Shown one piece after another: positions 18,301-27,196 of a stretch of DNA of 64,000 nucleotides. Source of the stretch: Candidatus Flexicrinis proximus. GTDB lineage: Bacteria > Chloroflexota > Anaerolineae > Aggregatilineales > Phototrophicaceae. Position 1 is the first letter of the stretch. Every line of letters begins with the position of its first letter. The stretch is from contig JADJQF010000021.1 of NCBI GenBank assembly GCA_016712885.1, positions 31,359-95,358 on the forward strand, read 5' to 3'. The notes below the pieces were generated by a model, which was not told where the DNA came from, did not search any database, and was given only the letters and a program-made list of their open reading frames with translations. The translations under genes were made by a program, and so were the position numbers.

Positions 18301-19017
18301 CAGTGCATCCGGGCAATCCGGGCGAAGCTGCTGGATATCGGGCGTTGGCCGGATCAGGACATTAACCAGGAGTTGATTCATTGACCCGTCCCAGAAGGGA
18401 TGAGTTCCCGCAACCATCTCGTAGAGCATGACTCCAAGCGCCCATAGGTCTGAGCGGGGATCGCCGCTGCCGCCGTTAATCACTTCTGGAGACATATAGG
18501 CCGGGGTGCCGATCTGAATTCCTGCCCCGGTGACCCGCGTTCTTGCCTCCCAATAGGCTACGCCGAAGTCCGTGAGACGCGGAGTGCCATCGGGTTCGAG
18601 CAGCACATTGGCGGGCTTCAGGTCGCGGTGCGTGATTCGCAGGTAGTGTGCACGGGTAAGCGCGTCGGTAATGCCCAGCGCAATCCGTACAGCCTGTTTG
18701 AGAGGCAATTTTCCCTGATGGATTAAGAGGTCGGAAAGGTCTTTCCCCGCCACGTATTCCATCACGATGTACTGATCGCCATCTTCCTCAAAGTGCGCGA
18801 AGGCTTTGACGATATTTGGATGATTGAGCTGACGGAGAGCATCCGCCTCCCGAACAAACCGTTCAACGAGTTCAGGCTGTAACGCTATACGTTCCTTATG
18901 CAGCCGCTTAAGTGCCACCCGTTCTTCAGTGGTGATATCTGTTCCGAGGTAGACCGTTCCCATGCCGCCAACGCCGATTACCGAGTCCTGCGTATAGCGA
19001 TTTCTCAGTACGGTCAT
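15337..19017 (-). CDS. Ser/Thr kinase-STAND NTPase-TPR protein (paralogue B)
   Basis: 1,226 aa. Kinase: GVGGMGTVYLG, VALKRL, HRDLKPANVLLE, DFGVAYW, GTPAYMSPEV (SPE in place of APE). STAND module: IVGRDEDVRTL, Walker A GPGGMGKTRL, Walker B LLLIADNFEH, ATSRERLSLMAE. TPR-like C-terminus with many AxxxGxxYG segments. AAGG lies 7 nt before the ATG. It begins 9 nt after the stop codon of paralogue A and is clearly co-transcribed with it. The sensor tail is the most divergent part, which fits a family in which each copy watches for a different cue; that is inference. Confidence 0.88.
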   Translation of the reverse strand: MTVLRNRYTQDSVIGVGGMGTVYLGTDITTEERVALKRLHKERIALQPELVERFVREADALRQLNHPNIVKAFAHFEEDGDQYIVMEYVAGKDLSDLLIHQGKLPLKQAVRIALGITDALTRAHYLRITHRDLKPANVLLEPDGTPRLTDFGVAYWEARTRVTGAGIQIGTPAYMSPEVINGGSGDPRSDLWALGVMLYEMVAGTHPFWDGSMNQLLVNVLIRPTPDIQQLRPDCPDALADLIYRALEKDPLARISSARLVGAELEIIDQILDDHTVQPIAIGESRFALETAPPVDVKHNLPVQSTPIVGRDEDVRTLRHLLETQDVRLITLVGPGGMGKTRLALATAHAIIGDHASTIPLLFEHGIHLIELAPLLSSEPLVPTIANALGFQFSADGDPKQQLLDYLREKKLLLIADNFEHILNGAPLMAEILVAAPGVKILATSRERLSLMAETVYALDGLDVPPDDNDLDALKNCAAVRLFVQSAQRTEPSWKVTPDEYPVIADICRQMEGLPLGIVLAAAWVQTLSVREIIGELGRSIDILESDLRDMPTRHRSLRAVFDYSWQTMLDDERSLVMKLSVFRGGLSRRAGQIVADASLRQLAALVNKSLLRRNPDHGSYHMHELLRHYAEVKLVASGTAEAVRAAHSDYYLDTLAEVQRSLEGGAQIDTLHNIDSDIENVRAAWVFGAATGSLGKLERALPTMSLYFEMRGQYAEGLAYYEQVIATLRGRSFTTGRDAVLGHVLARAAALATTLHLSETVDAMLAESRGLLAAVQGPARAALAFAQGFDHLTLRHVADGRPYFEQAAALYRAAGERWALARTLGEWASTFWYRADGGSSDFDKARALAEEALAIQRALGDTYGMATTLLHLGTIASYAGDDVGDAQCTAESLALFQRVGHLYGMAHALNNIGVREMMIGEYVASRQHLEKSLQIKREIGTVIPIVWSHFVLARLSFNEAKFEESLHQADDGLALVIGSVHKEWELTLRLARAQALMALGRYGDAIVEFNRSLEIAAELGNAEDEAFALSRKGLALILSEDLEAAGSCLELAITRAGEINDVTTIAVSRILLAWAALLKGDAETARTLHTPAAAYFADKENWVISYTNDEWQLNTWAIESALIAAEIAFRTGDSGAGALLAGAVDAAERAFSPAHICKAVAFAASLLADTHPELAARLASAVVLDPQAYCNDRVSAQAVLTRLGAPDEPFSSVEVASLAARQALL

Positions 19018-19026
19018 TTTTCCGCC

Positions 19027-22000
19027 TTAAGCTTGGGTCAGCACGACGGCTGCTTCGGCGACCAATTCATCCAATCCGATCAGTTTGCCCCGTTCCAGCG
19101 CCGCGTCGAACTCGTCGGCGGGGATCAGCGCGCGGGTGCGCTCCAGCACGAAATTCGGCCCCGGCTGGTTCGGTGAGGCCGAGCGCGGGTGGTTGAGAAT
19201 TGCAGAGCACCACTCAACGGCCCGCAGCGGCTCACCCCGCAGGCTGAGAAGCTCGGCTACACCACCGAGTGTACGGAGCAGCATGCGCGTACCGGAAATC
19301 CGCAGGGCGGCGCGCATGGCAAGCCAGAGTCGTTCACGCGCACTCGTCAGGTTCCCGCGCCGCATGGCTATTCCGGCCATCGTATAGTGCGCGATGGCAA
19401 TGTAGTCAAAACGGTTTGCCTCGTACCATGTATAAGATGGCCGCTGCTGTTCGTCGTTCACAAGGTATTCAAGCGCTTCGATCAACAGCCGCTGCGAATC
19501 TTCGTAACGGCCTTCGATCAAGGCAATACGGCCGAGCCAGACTCGGTTAGCGGCAATCATATTCGGATCGTTATAGCGCTCGGCCATACTCAGGCTCTTT
19601 TCGAAGCTCACACGCGCTTCATCGTACTGCTGCGACGAGAAGCGCGTCATGCCGATACAATTGCAGGCAAGGCACATGTTGTCCTTGTCGCTGATTTCCT
19701 CGGCAATTTCGAACATCCGCTGAAAGTGCGCTTCGGCTACATGATACTGGCCGAGCATCCACTCCGACTCCCCGAGCGCATAAAGCATGTTGCATTCCCA
19801 CTCGCGGTATACCGAGCCTTCGATGATCCGAAGTCCCTCGATTGCATGCGAGTAGCTCTTTTCAAACAGACCATCTGCGAATTCTATCTGATGAATCGCA
19901 AACAACGCCCAAACGATCAGGAGTGGATTACCCTGTTCACGGCGGATTGCCAGATTCTCTTCCATGCACGCACGCGCATCCTGGAGGCGTCCGGCGTCCA
20001 TCAGGCCGTAACCGAGGTTATTCAGGGCATTGGCGGCGATGTGCAGGCTGCCGAAGCTCTTGGCATTGGCCTCGGCCTGCCGAAGCAGCCGTTCGCTGGA
20101 GTCGATGTCCCGCGCATACATGGCGACAGTCCCAAGACAGAACAGCGCGACCGATAGGCTGTATGCGTCGCCATGCTCAAGTGCGATGTCGCGCGCTCTT
20201 GCCAATACGCGGCGTGCTTCTTCGAGATCCATTTCTTCCGCACCAAGCCGGAAGTAATATGCGCGGCCAAGCTGGATTAGTGGTCGGCTCAATTCTGCGC
20301 CGCCGCCCAGCAGGGTCATCAGTTCCACGGCCTGTTCAAAACACTGGCGCGACTCGACGGGGTCGCCGTAGTTCAACTGAACCATACCCTGCGCGAGGGC
20401 CAGGATGTAGCGCTGCTGGGTCGTTGTCTCTTCATTGAGCAGAAGTTCGGCTTGTTCGAGCGATACCCGCGCTTTGTCAGGGTCGCCGTCGGTGCTCTGA
20501 AGGATCGAGCGCCACATATTCAGATAGGCCAGGGCCGCGTCGCGCTGATCGGAGGCCGCCACCTTGCTTACGCTTTCGATGGCGGGGGCAAGAACCTCTT
20601 CGGCCTCGTCGAATTGTCCGACCATGTCGAAATAGAGCGCGAGCGTGGTCACGGCGGATGATAGTTCTTCGTATCTGACATACTTGACCGCCCGGAACCA
20701 GGCCGAACGGATATTGTTCATATCCGCCTCAATGGCGCGAAGTGCTTCGCGCTGTTCACGGGTATAGAGATTCCCGTAGCGCTCGCTCAGGGCCGACACG
20801 AAATAGCGCATGTGTGCATCGCGAATCGTGGCGACTTCCGGGGACTGATTCAATTTTTCTTCAGCATACTGACGCGTTAGCTCGTCGATCTGGTAGATAT
20901 CCGTGTCCGGGCTGCGCCGGAGGATACCTTTGTTGACCAGGTTCATCAGCTGGCGAAGTGAAGCGCCGGTTACTGTTTGCCCAGCCGCCCGCGAAAAGCG
21001 CCCCCGGAAAACCGCGATGCGGGTCAGGGTGGTCCGTTCGTCGTCGCTCAGCAAGTTCCAGGATTGTTCAAAGACAGAGCGCAGGCTGCCATGACGGTCA
21101 TGTTCACCGCTGTCCAGAAAGTCCAGGCTGTGGCCGACCTCAGAGGCGATCTCCTCGATGGTCAGCTGATTCACCCAGGCAGCAGCCAATTCGATACCCA
21201 GAGGAAGGCCGCCTACCATCCGTACGATTCGTGCGATGCTTTGCGCGTCACGGGTGGTTGGTTCGAACCCTGGCTTGGCCCGACGCGCACTGGAAACAAA
21301 CAACTGATAGGCGCTGCTCTCGGCAATACGTTCCGGGGAAATCTGGTCTTCGATCCATAAGCCTTCGAGTGTATAGACCGTTTCCCCAAGCAGGTTCAGG
21401 CGCGCCCGCGAGGTTGTCAGTATCTTAAGTTTCGGCGCGGCCTGAAGGATATCGGACAGCAGACTGATCGAAGTCAAGGCGCGGTCGGCACTGTCGATGA
21501 CCAGGACCATCGCCTTCTCCCGCAGGTAGTTAACCAGCTGGATGCGCTGGTCAGCCCCCGCTGCAAACCTGAAGCCGATGGCACTGGCTACAGCGCCTGG
21601 TAGCAGTTCAGGCCGGTTCAATGAAGCGAGCGGAACGAAGAATACGCCGTTGATGTAGCGGACCATGGCGGTATCGGTGGCATCGCTGCTCAATTCAGCA
21701 ATCCGCCGTGCAGCCTCGATCACGAGGCGGGTTTTCCCAACGCCACCTGGACCCAGGATCGTCAGCAGACGAACATCGGGCAGGTTCAGAAGGTTACTAA
21801 CATCGGCCAGCGGCGCATCACGCCCAATGAACGGGACAGGAAGCGTGGGGATGTTGTTCTTGACGGTTTTGGGCTGCGCCGGGCGCGTGAAATCAGTTCC
21901 GCGACGAATCGGCACGGCCAGGGGGGTCAAATGACCGCCCTCGGCATTGAGCTTGACCAGGATCGGTTCCAGTTCACTACCGACCAGACGCACACTGGGG

Positions 22001-22767
22001 ATGCGGGCGTCACGATCTTTGGCAAGCATCCGGTAAATCAGATCCGCCAGTTCGACAGGGGTTTCTGGCCGGATTGCTTCCAGATCAGGCGGTTCACCGG
22101 TCATGATGTTCATCAGGAGGTCGGTAATCGTCGCGCCCCCAAACGGGTGCGTCCCGGTCAGAAGCTCAAACAGGATTACACCCAGCGACCAGATGTCCGC
22201 ACGGGCGTCAGGGGGTTCTCCACGCAACATCTCAGGCGCCATATACTGGGGAGTTCCCAAGGCGATGGCCGTATCTGTGACACGCTCACGACCCGAAAAA
22301 TAAGCGACACCGAAATCGGTCAGCTTCGGCGTGCCGTCGGTCTGGATCAGCACATTTGCCGGCTTGAGATCGCGATGAATGATCTTCAGATAGTGCGCAC
22401 GGGTCAACGCATCAGCCACCTCAAGCCCAATCCGCGCGGTCTGGGCCACGGGTATACGCCCATAGCGGCGCAAGAAGTCTCCGAGGTCGCTGCCGTCGAT
22501 GAAATCCATCACGATGTAATGTTCGCCGGCGTCGAGAATGGTTTCGTAGGAGCGGACGATGTTAGGATGGTTGAGATCGCGGAGCGCCGAGGCTTCACGC
22601 AAAAAGCGGTCAATCAGCTCAGGCTTCGCATTGGTCGCCTCCCGGCGGAGCTGCTTGATGGCAACCGTTGCGTCCGTACGCAGGTCCGTGGCGCGGTAAA
22701 CAATACCCATGCCGCCCTGACCGATGGTTTCCTCAATACGATAGCGCCCGCCAATCGTGGGAGTCAT
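19027..22767 (-). CDS. Ser/Thr kinase-STAND NTPase-TPR protein (paralogue A, first in the array)
   Basis: 1,246 aa. Kinase residues counted from the ATG: glycine loop G16QGGMG21, Lys38, HRD with Asp133, Asp151 of DFG, and APE in GTPQYMAPEM. The STAND module starts at FIGRDAPL (about 313), with Walker A GPGGVGKT at 339-346. Its Walker B region reads MVLVIDSADR, unlike the DNCE/DNFE of the other copies. About 600 residues of TPR-like helices follow. GGAGG precedes the ATG at 11 nt. As the first gene of the four it probably carries the cluster promoter in the 333 bp upstream. Such proteins are known as multidomain signalling hubs (PknK family); the ligand here is unknown. Confidence 0.88.
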   Translation of the reverse strand: MTPTIGGRYRIEETIGQGGMGIVYRATDLRTDATVAIKQLRREATNAKPELIDRFLREASALRDLNHPNIVRSYETILDAGEHYIVMDFIDGSDLGDFLRRYGRIPVAQTARIGLEVADALTRAHYLKIIHRDLKPANVLIQTDGTPKLTDFGVAYFSGRERVTDTAIALGTPQYMAPEMLRGEPPDARADIWSLGVILFELLTGTHPFGGATITDLLMNIMTGEPPDLEAIRPETPVELADLIYRMLAKDRDARIPSVRLVGSELEPILVKLNAEGGHLTPLAVPIRRGTDFTRPAQPKTVKNNIPTLPVPFIGRDAPLADVSNLLNLPDVRLLTILGPGGVGKTRLVIEAARRIAELSSDATDTAMVRYINGVFFVPLASLNRPELLPGAVASAIGFRFAAGADQRIQLVNYLREKAMVLVIDSADRALTSISLLSDILQAAPKLKILTTSRARLNLLGETVYTLEGLWIEDQISPERIAESSAYQLFVSSARRAKPGFEPTTRDAQSIARIVRMVGGLPLGIELAAAWVNQLTIEEIASEVGHSLDFLDSGEHDRHGSLRSVFEQSWNLLSDDERTTLTRIAVFRGRFSRAAGQTVTGASLRQLMNLVNKGILRRSPDTDIYQIDELTRQYAEEKLNQSPEVATIRDAHMRYFVSALSERYGNLYTREQREALRAIEADMNNIRSAWFRAVKYVRYEELSSAVTTLALYFDMVGQFDEAEEVLAPAIESVSKVAASDQRDAALAYLNMWRSILQSTDGDPDKARVSLEQAELLLNEETTTQQRYILALAQGMVQLNYGDPVESRQCFEQAVELMTLLGGGAELSRPLIQLGRAYYFRLGAEEMDLEEARRVLARARDIALEHGDAYSLSVALFCLGTVAMYARDIDSSERLLRQAEANAKSFGSLHIAANALNNLGYGLMDAGRLQDARACMEENLAIRREQGNPLLIVWALFAIHQIEFADGLFEKSYSHAIEGLRIIEGSVYREWECNMLYALGESEWMLGQYHVAEAHFQRMFEIAEEISDKDNMCLACNCIGMTRFSSQQYDEARVSFEKSLSMAERYNDPNMIAANRVWLGRIALIEGRYEDSQRLLIEALEYLVNDEQQRPSYTWYEANRFDYIAIAHYTMAGIAMRRGNLTSARERLWLAMRAALRISGTRMLLRTLGGVAELLSLRGEPLRAVEWCSAILNHPRSASPNQPGPNFVLERTRALIPADEFDAALERGKLIGLDELVAEAAVVLTQA

Positions 22768-23100
22768 ACAGGAGAATGCCTCCGGTCAACCGCTGTTTCA
22801 GCTGGGCAGGCGCCCTTCGCCGTACAGTTCAGTGATGATTTCTGGCACATCGGCCGGTCCATTCGATTCGCCTTACAGTACCACTTTAAACTCGGCCCCA
22901 CGCCTCCGGGTGAAGCACGGCAGGGCACGGTTTTAGGCGAGACTCTGAAGTCAGGCACGCAAGCTGGGAAGTGGACGCGAAATCTCACCTTGTGATCCTG
23001 CGCGCGGTTAGAGCTATTGTACCGTCAATCTACGGGTCAGAAGTATGATGGAATAGGTATTACAGGTTGGGGTTTTGTTACACATTCAGACACAGAGTGG
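22768..23100. other. Intergenic region upstream of the kinase array
   Basis: 333 bp between the start of paralogue A and the end of the ABC exporter operon, both on the - strand. It should hold the promoter of the kinase array. I see no clear -35/-10 pair, hairpin or convincing small gene. A 74-codon frame here has no good ribosome-binding site. Confidence 0.5.
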
Positions 23101-24834
23101 CTATAGCTCAATGACCAGATCAGCGCGTCGCAGGACCGCCCTGCGGTGAGAGACGACTAAACAGGCAGGTTTCCAGCCATCCTTCCCCGTAAACAGTCGT
23201 TCCCACAGGGTCTGTTCGGTTACGACGTCCAGCGCACTGGACAGATCGTCAAAAATCAGCAGGTCCGGTTGCCGTACAAACATCCGGGCTGCGGCGGCCC
23301 GCTGCATTTGGCCGCCGCTCAGGCGGACACCGCGGTTTCCGACCTGTGTCTCAAATGCGTTTGGCATATGCGCGAGATCACCGTCAAATACGGCTTGACG
23401 GGCGGCACGCATCACGGCTTCGCGATCCGCATCAAGTCCCATACCGATGTTCGCGTCGAGGGTGGTGCTGAACAGGATCGGAATCTGAGGGGTATAGGCG
23501 CTGTGCGGCGGCACGAACCAGGCGGCAGGCTCCGTTATCTGCCGGTTGTTCCAGAAGATTTCACCTGACTGAGCGGGTAGAAGCCCTTGCACGGCACGCA
23601 GCAGCGTGGTCTTTCCGCTCCCGATGCGTCCTGTAATCACCACGACCTGCCCGCGGCGGATCGAGAAACTCAGGTTTTCGATACCGCGACCCGTGGTGGG
23701 GTAGAGATAGGTCAGATTGCGGACTTCCAGCGTTTCCAGGCGATCGGCCTCGGTCCTGACAGGCTGGGGCACCGGCGGGATCTCGCGCTTGTGCCAGGTC
23801 AGCGTATTCAGGTAAAGCGGAGCGGGTGCGGTCACGGCCTCCGGCGGAGCGTCCGGGGCAAGGCGATGCATCCGTTCCAGGGCAATTTCGCTTTGGCGCG
23901 AATTGGTCAGCAGCAGGCCGACATCGGTCAATAAGCGCGCCTGAAAACTCAGGAAGTACATAAAAAGGGCGAAATCGCCAACACTGAGCGTCATATCGCC
24001 CTGCGCGCCAACCGCAATCAGAATCAGGCCGGTGCCGATGGTGCTGAAGTTGTACCAGATGGCGCCCAGCAAGGTGTAAAGAACCTCATCCCGAACCATC
24101 TGTCTCCCGCGCGAGTCGTTGACAGAGCGGAAATGTCTGATGATGTGGCGTTCGGCCGAGGCGACCTGAATCGCCTGTACGGCGCCAAACATCTCTCCAA
24201 TCAGGCCAGTCACCCTTTGGGTGGCTTCGCGCGAGGCTTCCCTGGCGCGGCGAATACGGGCTTGAAGCCCGCGCACCACCAAGGTGACCAGGATGAGCGG
24301 CAGGAAGACGAACAGGGTCAGCTGTGCATTGATGCTGAGCAGGATGATCAGCGACCAAATCCCAAATGAAGCCGTCCCGGCAAACTCGCCAAAAAACGCC
24401 ATCTGGTTTTCGAGCTGTTCGGCATCTTCCCGGAAGGTGCTGAGGACTTCGCCCGTGGACAGGTTTTCACCGTGTCGATCCCGCAGCGGTTCAGCGCCGG
24501 GCCTCGTGTAGATCAAGTCAAGCAGGTTATACCGCAGGAGACCGCTTACCGTGAACCGGAGCTGCGACTTGGATACCCGGCCCGCAAAAAGCGCCATCAG
24601 CCGCGCGACCACCCAGGCCATCCACAGCGCCAGAACGGCATAAGCCGACCATCCCAAATGCCCTGCCCCGGTGAGCGTGTCGAAGAACTCCCGCACGATC
24701 AGTCCCGGGAGCGCGGGGAGGCCGGTGATCAGCATCCACATCAGCGCATCGAAAATGGCAAGCCGTCCGATATAGCGAAACAAGCCTGCAAACATGTGCC
24801 ATTTAGGGATTCGCGCCGCGCTAGACGAGGACAT
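23101..24834 (-). CDS. ABC exporter half-transporter (permease-ATPase), second subunit
   Basis: 577 aa. About six membrane segments occupy residues 15-310, and an ATPase domain starts near residue 370. Walker A is GRIGSGKTT, and the ABC signature is VRLSGGQMQRAAAARMF. Walker B is LLIFDDLSSALD, where the position after Asp is Asp rather than the catalytic Glu, so this site is probably degenerate. The first subunit has a canonical ILDEASSRLD, so the pair is a typical asymmetric heterodimeric exporter. Its start overlaps the end of the first subunit by 14 nt. Substrate unknown. Confidence 0.88.
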   Translation of the reverse strand: MSSSSAARIPKWHMFAGLFRYIGRLAIFDALMWMLITGLPALPGLIVREFFDTLTGAGHLGWSAYAVLALWMAWVVARLMALFAGRVSKSQLRFTVSGLLRYNLLDLIYTRPGAEPLRDRHGENLSTGEVLSTFREDAEQLENQMAFFGEFAGTASFGIWSLIILLSINAQLTLFVFLPLILVTLVVRGLQARIRRAREASREATQRVTGLIGEMFGAVQAIQVASAERHIIRHFRSVNDSRGRQMVRDEVLYTLLGAIWYNFSTIGTGLILIAVGAQGDMTLSVGDFALFMYFLSFQARLLTDVGLLLTNSRQSEIALERMHRLAPDAPPEAVTAPAPLYLNTLTWHKREIPPVPQPVRTEADRLETLEVRNLTYLYPTTGRGIENLSFSIRRGQVVVITGRIGSGKTTLLRAVQGLLPAQSGEIFWNNRQITEPAAWFVPPHSAYTPQIPILFSTTLDANIGMGLDADREAVMRAARQAVFDGDLAHMPNAFETQVGNRGVRLSGGQMQRAAAARMFVRQPDLLIFDDLSSALDVVTEQTLWERLFTGKDGWKPACLVVSHRRAVLRRADLVIEL

Positions 24835-26587
24835 CTTCCAACCCTACTTTCAGAAGCTGGGCAAAGCGGGAGCCCGGGTCAGAGGCCAGAGCAGCAAGTC
24901 GGCCATGCTCAACAACGCGCCCGGCTTCCATAATCAGGATGGTGTCGACGCGCTGCACGGTTGCCAGCCGGTGCGCGATGATTACACCGGTCCGCCCGTG
25001 CATCAGCCGCTCGACGGCGCGCTCGATCAGGCTTTCTGTTTCGGGATCCAGGCGCGACGACGCTTCATCGAGGATGACGAGTCCGGGATCCTTGAGAAAC
25101 ACACGGGCAAAGGCCAGGAGCTGCGCCTCGCCTGCGCTCAGGCCGCGACCTTCAGCGCCAAGCTGAGTATTCAGTCCGTGCGGGAGTGAGTGCAGCCAGT
25201 CGCCTAGCCCGAGCATTTCCAGCGCTTCGGTGATCACGCTATCGGATACAGAACGGTCAAAGAAGGTAATGTTCTCGCGCACCGAAGCCTGAAAGATCTG
25301 CACATCCTGTGTCACCAGGCCGACGCGCTGGCGAAGCTCAGAAACCGGCATCTCACGCAAATCAACCCCATTGAAGCGAATCGCGCCAAGCTGTGGGTCA
25401 TACAGCCGCAGAAGCAGCCGTGCGAGCGTCGACTTCCCGCTTCCCGTCCGTCCAAGCAGTCCGATCGTTTCGCCGGCAGCGAGGTGGATATCCAGTTCAT
25501 CGATGGTCCAGGCGCCTGAGGGGTCCGCTTCGGAATCCTCGTATCGAAACGAGACATTCGAGAACCCGATGTCAAACGCTCCGGCAGGAACCGGCGAAGT
25601 CCCAACATCCTCCAGCGCGGACTGCGTGTCCAGCAGGGATCGGATGCGCGCAATACTGGCATCGGCCTGCTGAAGCTGCTCGACCTGTTCCTGAATTTGC
25701 TCCATGGGACGGCTGAGCTGACTGAAGTAACTGTAGAGGAGAAATACTGTGCCGAGGCTGATGTCGCCGCGGTAGTACAGCCATGCGCCGATGGCAAGTG
25801 CGATGACGTTGCCAAAAACAAAGATCGCCATGGACGATCCCCAAACCAGCGTCCCAGCAAGCCGCATTCTGTGAAAGGCGAGCAGCCAGTTCTGATAGTG
25901 CAGCAGTAGGCGCCGCATCATCCAGCCGCGGGCGCCATTGGCTTTGACGTCCTCGCGTCCCGTCAGATGCTCGCCCACGAACCCGTAAAACTCCGCCGAC
26001 AGCTGACGATGGGCGGCAAGATAAGGCACAGCAACCTGCCGCAGACGCAGAATAACCGCCAGCGCGACCAGCGCAAACAACAGTGCGGCCCCGCCAGCGA
26101 CGAGATTCTCCATGGAGACCGCCACGACAATCCCGAACATCAGCAGCACGTTTCCGCCAAACAACAGCGTAAACTGCGAGAAGAATTTGTTGAGCAGGCT
26201 GACGTCACCATCCACCCGCTCGATCAGTTCGCCGGGCGTATGCGACTTATGGAAGGCAAGATCGAGGCCGAGGATATGCCCGGCCAGATCAGACCGCAGC
26301 GCATTGGTCGCCGCCCACCCCACCTGCGATGCCAGATAGGTCGTCACGACATTCAGGATTTGGCCGCCGCCTGCCGCCGCGATATACAGGACAGCAATGC
26401 TCAGGATCGGATAGCGCGTGTTCTCGCCCGTAACGGTGTCAACAAACTCCGCCAACACCTGAGGGTTAAGCAGCTGCAGTCCAATGCTGCCAAGCAGGCA
26501 CAGCGCCATCCACACCACGCGGCGGCGCTGTGGCTGCAAATAGCGCGCGATGAGCGCAAAATACTGCCGGACGGGGATTTTGACCAC
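24821..26587 (-). CDS. ABC exporter half-transporter (permease-ATPase), first subunit
   Basis: 588 aa. Membrane domain with about six helices, then an ATPase with Walker A GRTGSGKST, signature LSAGEAQLLAFARVF (GLSAGE in place of LSGGQ), Walker B LVILDEASSRLDPETE and switch His in IIAHRLATV. The signature's Ser-Ala-Gly-Glu fits the noncanonical half of heterodimeric exporters, complementing the second subunit, which keeps LSGGQ but lacks the catalytic Glu. It starts 15 nt after the nitroreductase stop and overlaps the next gene, so the three form one operon. Confidence 0.9.
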   Translation of the reverse strand: MVKIPVRQYFALIARYLQPQRRRVVWMALCLLGSIGLQLLNPQVLAEFVDTVTGENTRYPILSIAVLYIAAAGGGQILNVVTTYLASQVGWAATNALRSDLAGHILGLDLAFHKSHTPGELIERVDGDVSLLNKFFSQFTLLFGGNVLLMFGIVVAVSMENLVAGGAALLFALVALAVILRLRQVAVPYLAAHRQLSAEFYGFVGEHLTGREDVKANGARGWMMRRLLLHYQNWLLAFHRMRLAGTLVWGSSMAIFVFGNVIALAIGAWLYYRGDISLGTVFLLYSYFSQLSRPMEQIQEQVEQLQQADASIARIRSLLDTQSALEDVGTSPVPAGAFDIGFSNVSFRYEDSEADPSGAWTIDELDIHLAAGETIGLLGRTGSGKSTLARLLLRLYDPQLGAIRFNGVDLREMPVSELRQRVGLVTQDVQIFQASVRENITFFDRSVSDSVITEALEMLGLGDWLHSLPHGLNTQLGAEGRGLSAGEAQLLAFARVFLKDPGLVILDEASSRLDPETESLIERAVERLMHGRTGVIIAHRLATVQRVDTILIMEAGRVVEHGRLAALASDPGSRFAQLLKVGLEDVLV

Positions 26588-26602
26588 GGGATCACGTATC
26601 GA

Positions 26603-27196
26603 TTACAGGTACCGCACGACGTCGGACAGAACCGGACGCGGACGCTCCTCGGTCGGCGTAAGCGCGCTGCCGATATAGACGTAGCCGACCACTTCGTCCT
26701 CAGCCGGGATGTCCAATGCCGCTTTAGCCTCGGCATCATAGGCCACCCACTCGGATACCCATGTCCCGTAATAGCCCAAAGCGTTGGCGGCGATCAAGGC
26801 GTTCAGACAGACACCCGCTCCGCTCAGAATCTGTTCCCAGCGCGGGATTTTCTGGAGGTTCACAATGCGGGTGTGGACCGCGAGGATAAGCGGCGCGCGC
26901 AGCAGGCGCTTGCGCTCGAATTCCACCAGCTCGGGAAGCGCTCCCGGATTCTGGCGGGCGTAAATTTCCGCCCAGGCATCCCCGAGGGTTAGACGCGCGT
27001 CTCCTTGAATGACGACAATGCGCCATGGCGCCAGCTTGCCGTGATCCGGGACGCGTGTGGCGATCCGTAGTATCGTCTCCAGTTCATCGGCATCTGGACC
27101 GGGGTCGGTCAGTTGAGAAACGTTGATCGACCGGCGAGTCAGCAACAGATCAAGCGCAGCAGGAACCACCGGCTTGCGCAAAGAGGATTGGGGCAT
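26603..27196 (-). CDS. Nitroreductase family flavoprotein (NfsB/YdjA-like)
   Basis: 197 aa from an ATG at 27196, chosen because AAAGGA lies 7 nt upstream. FMN-dependent NAD(P)H oxidoreductase fold: the N-terminal TRRSINVSQL matches the family's RRSxR phosphate-binding element, and VPDHGKLAPWRIVVI is the typical 'ApshGnxqPWrfvvv' segment. The C-terminus has SGAGVCLNALIAANALGYYGTWVS and VGYVYIGSA. No stop codon separates it from the recombinase upstream, so the same frame also forms the tail of the recombinase ORF. It is first in an operon with two ABC exporter subunits. Confidence 0.85.
   Translation of the reverse strand: MPQSSLRKPVVPAALDLLLTRRSINVSQLTDPGPDADELETILRIATRVPDHGKLAPWRIVVIQGDARLTLGDAWAEIYARQNPGALPELVEFERKRLLRAPLILAVHTRIVNLQKIPRWEQILSGAGVCLNALIAANALGYYGTWVSEWVAYDAEAKAALDIPAEDEVVGYVYIGSALTPTEERPRPVLSDVVRYL

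Noticed and set aside
7696..22767. The four kinase genes as an assembly duplication
   Set aside because: Motifs and TPR tails differ throughout (for example APE/PPE/SPE and DNCE/DNFE/DSAD), so they are diverged paralogues.
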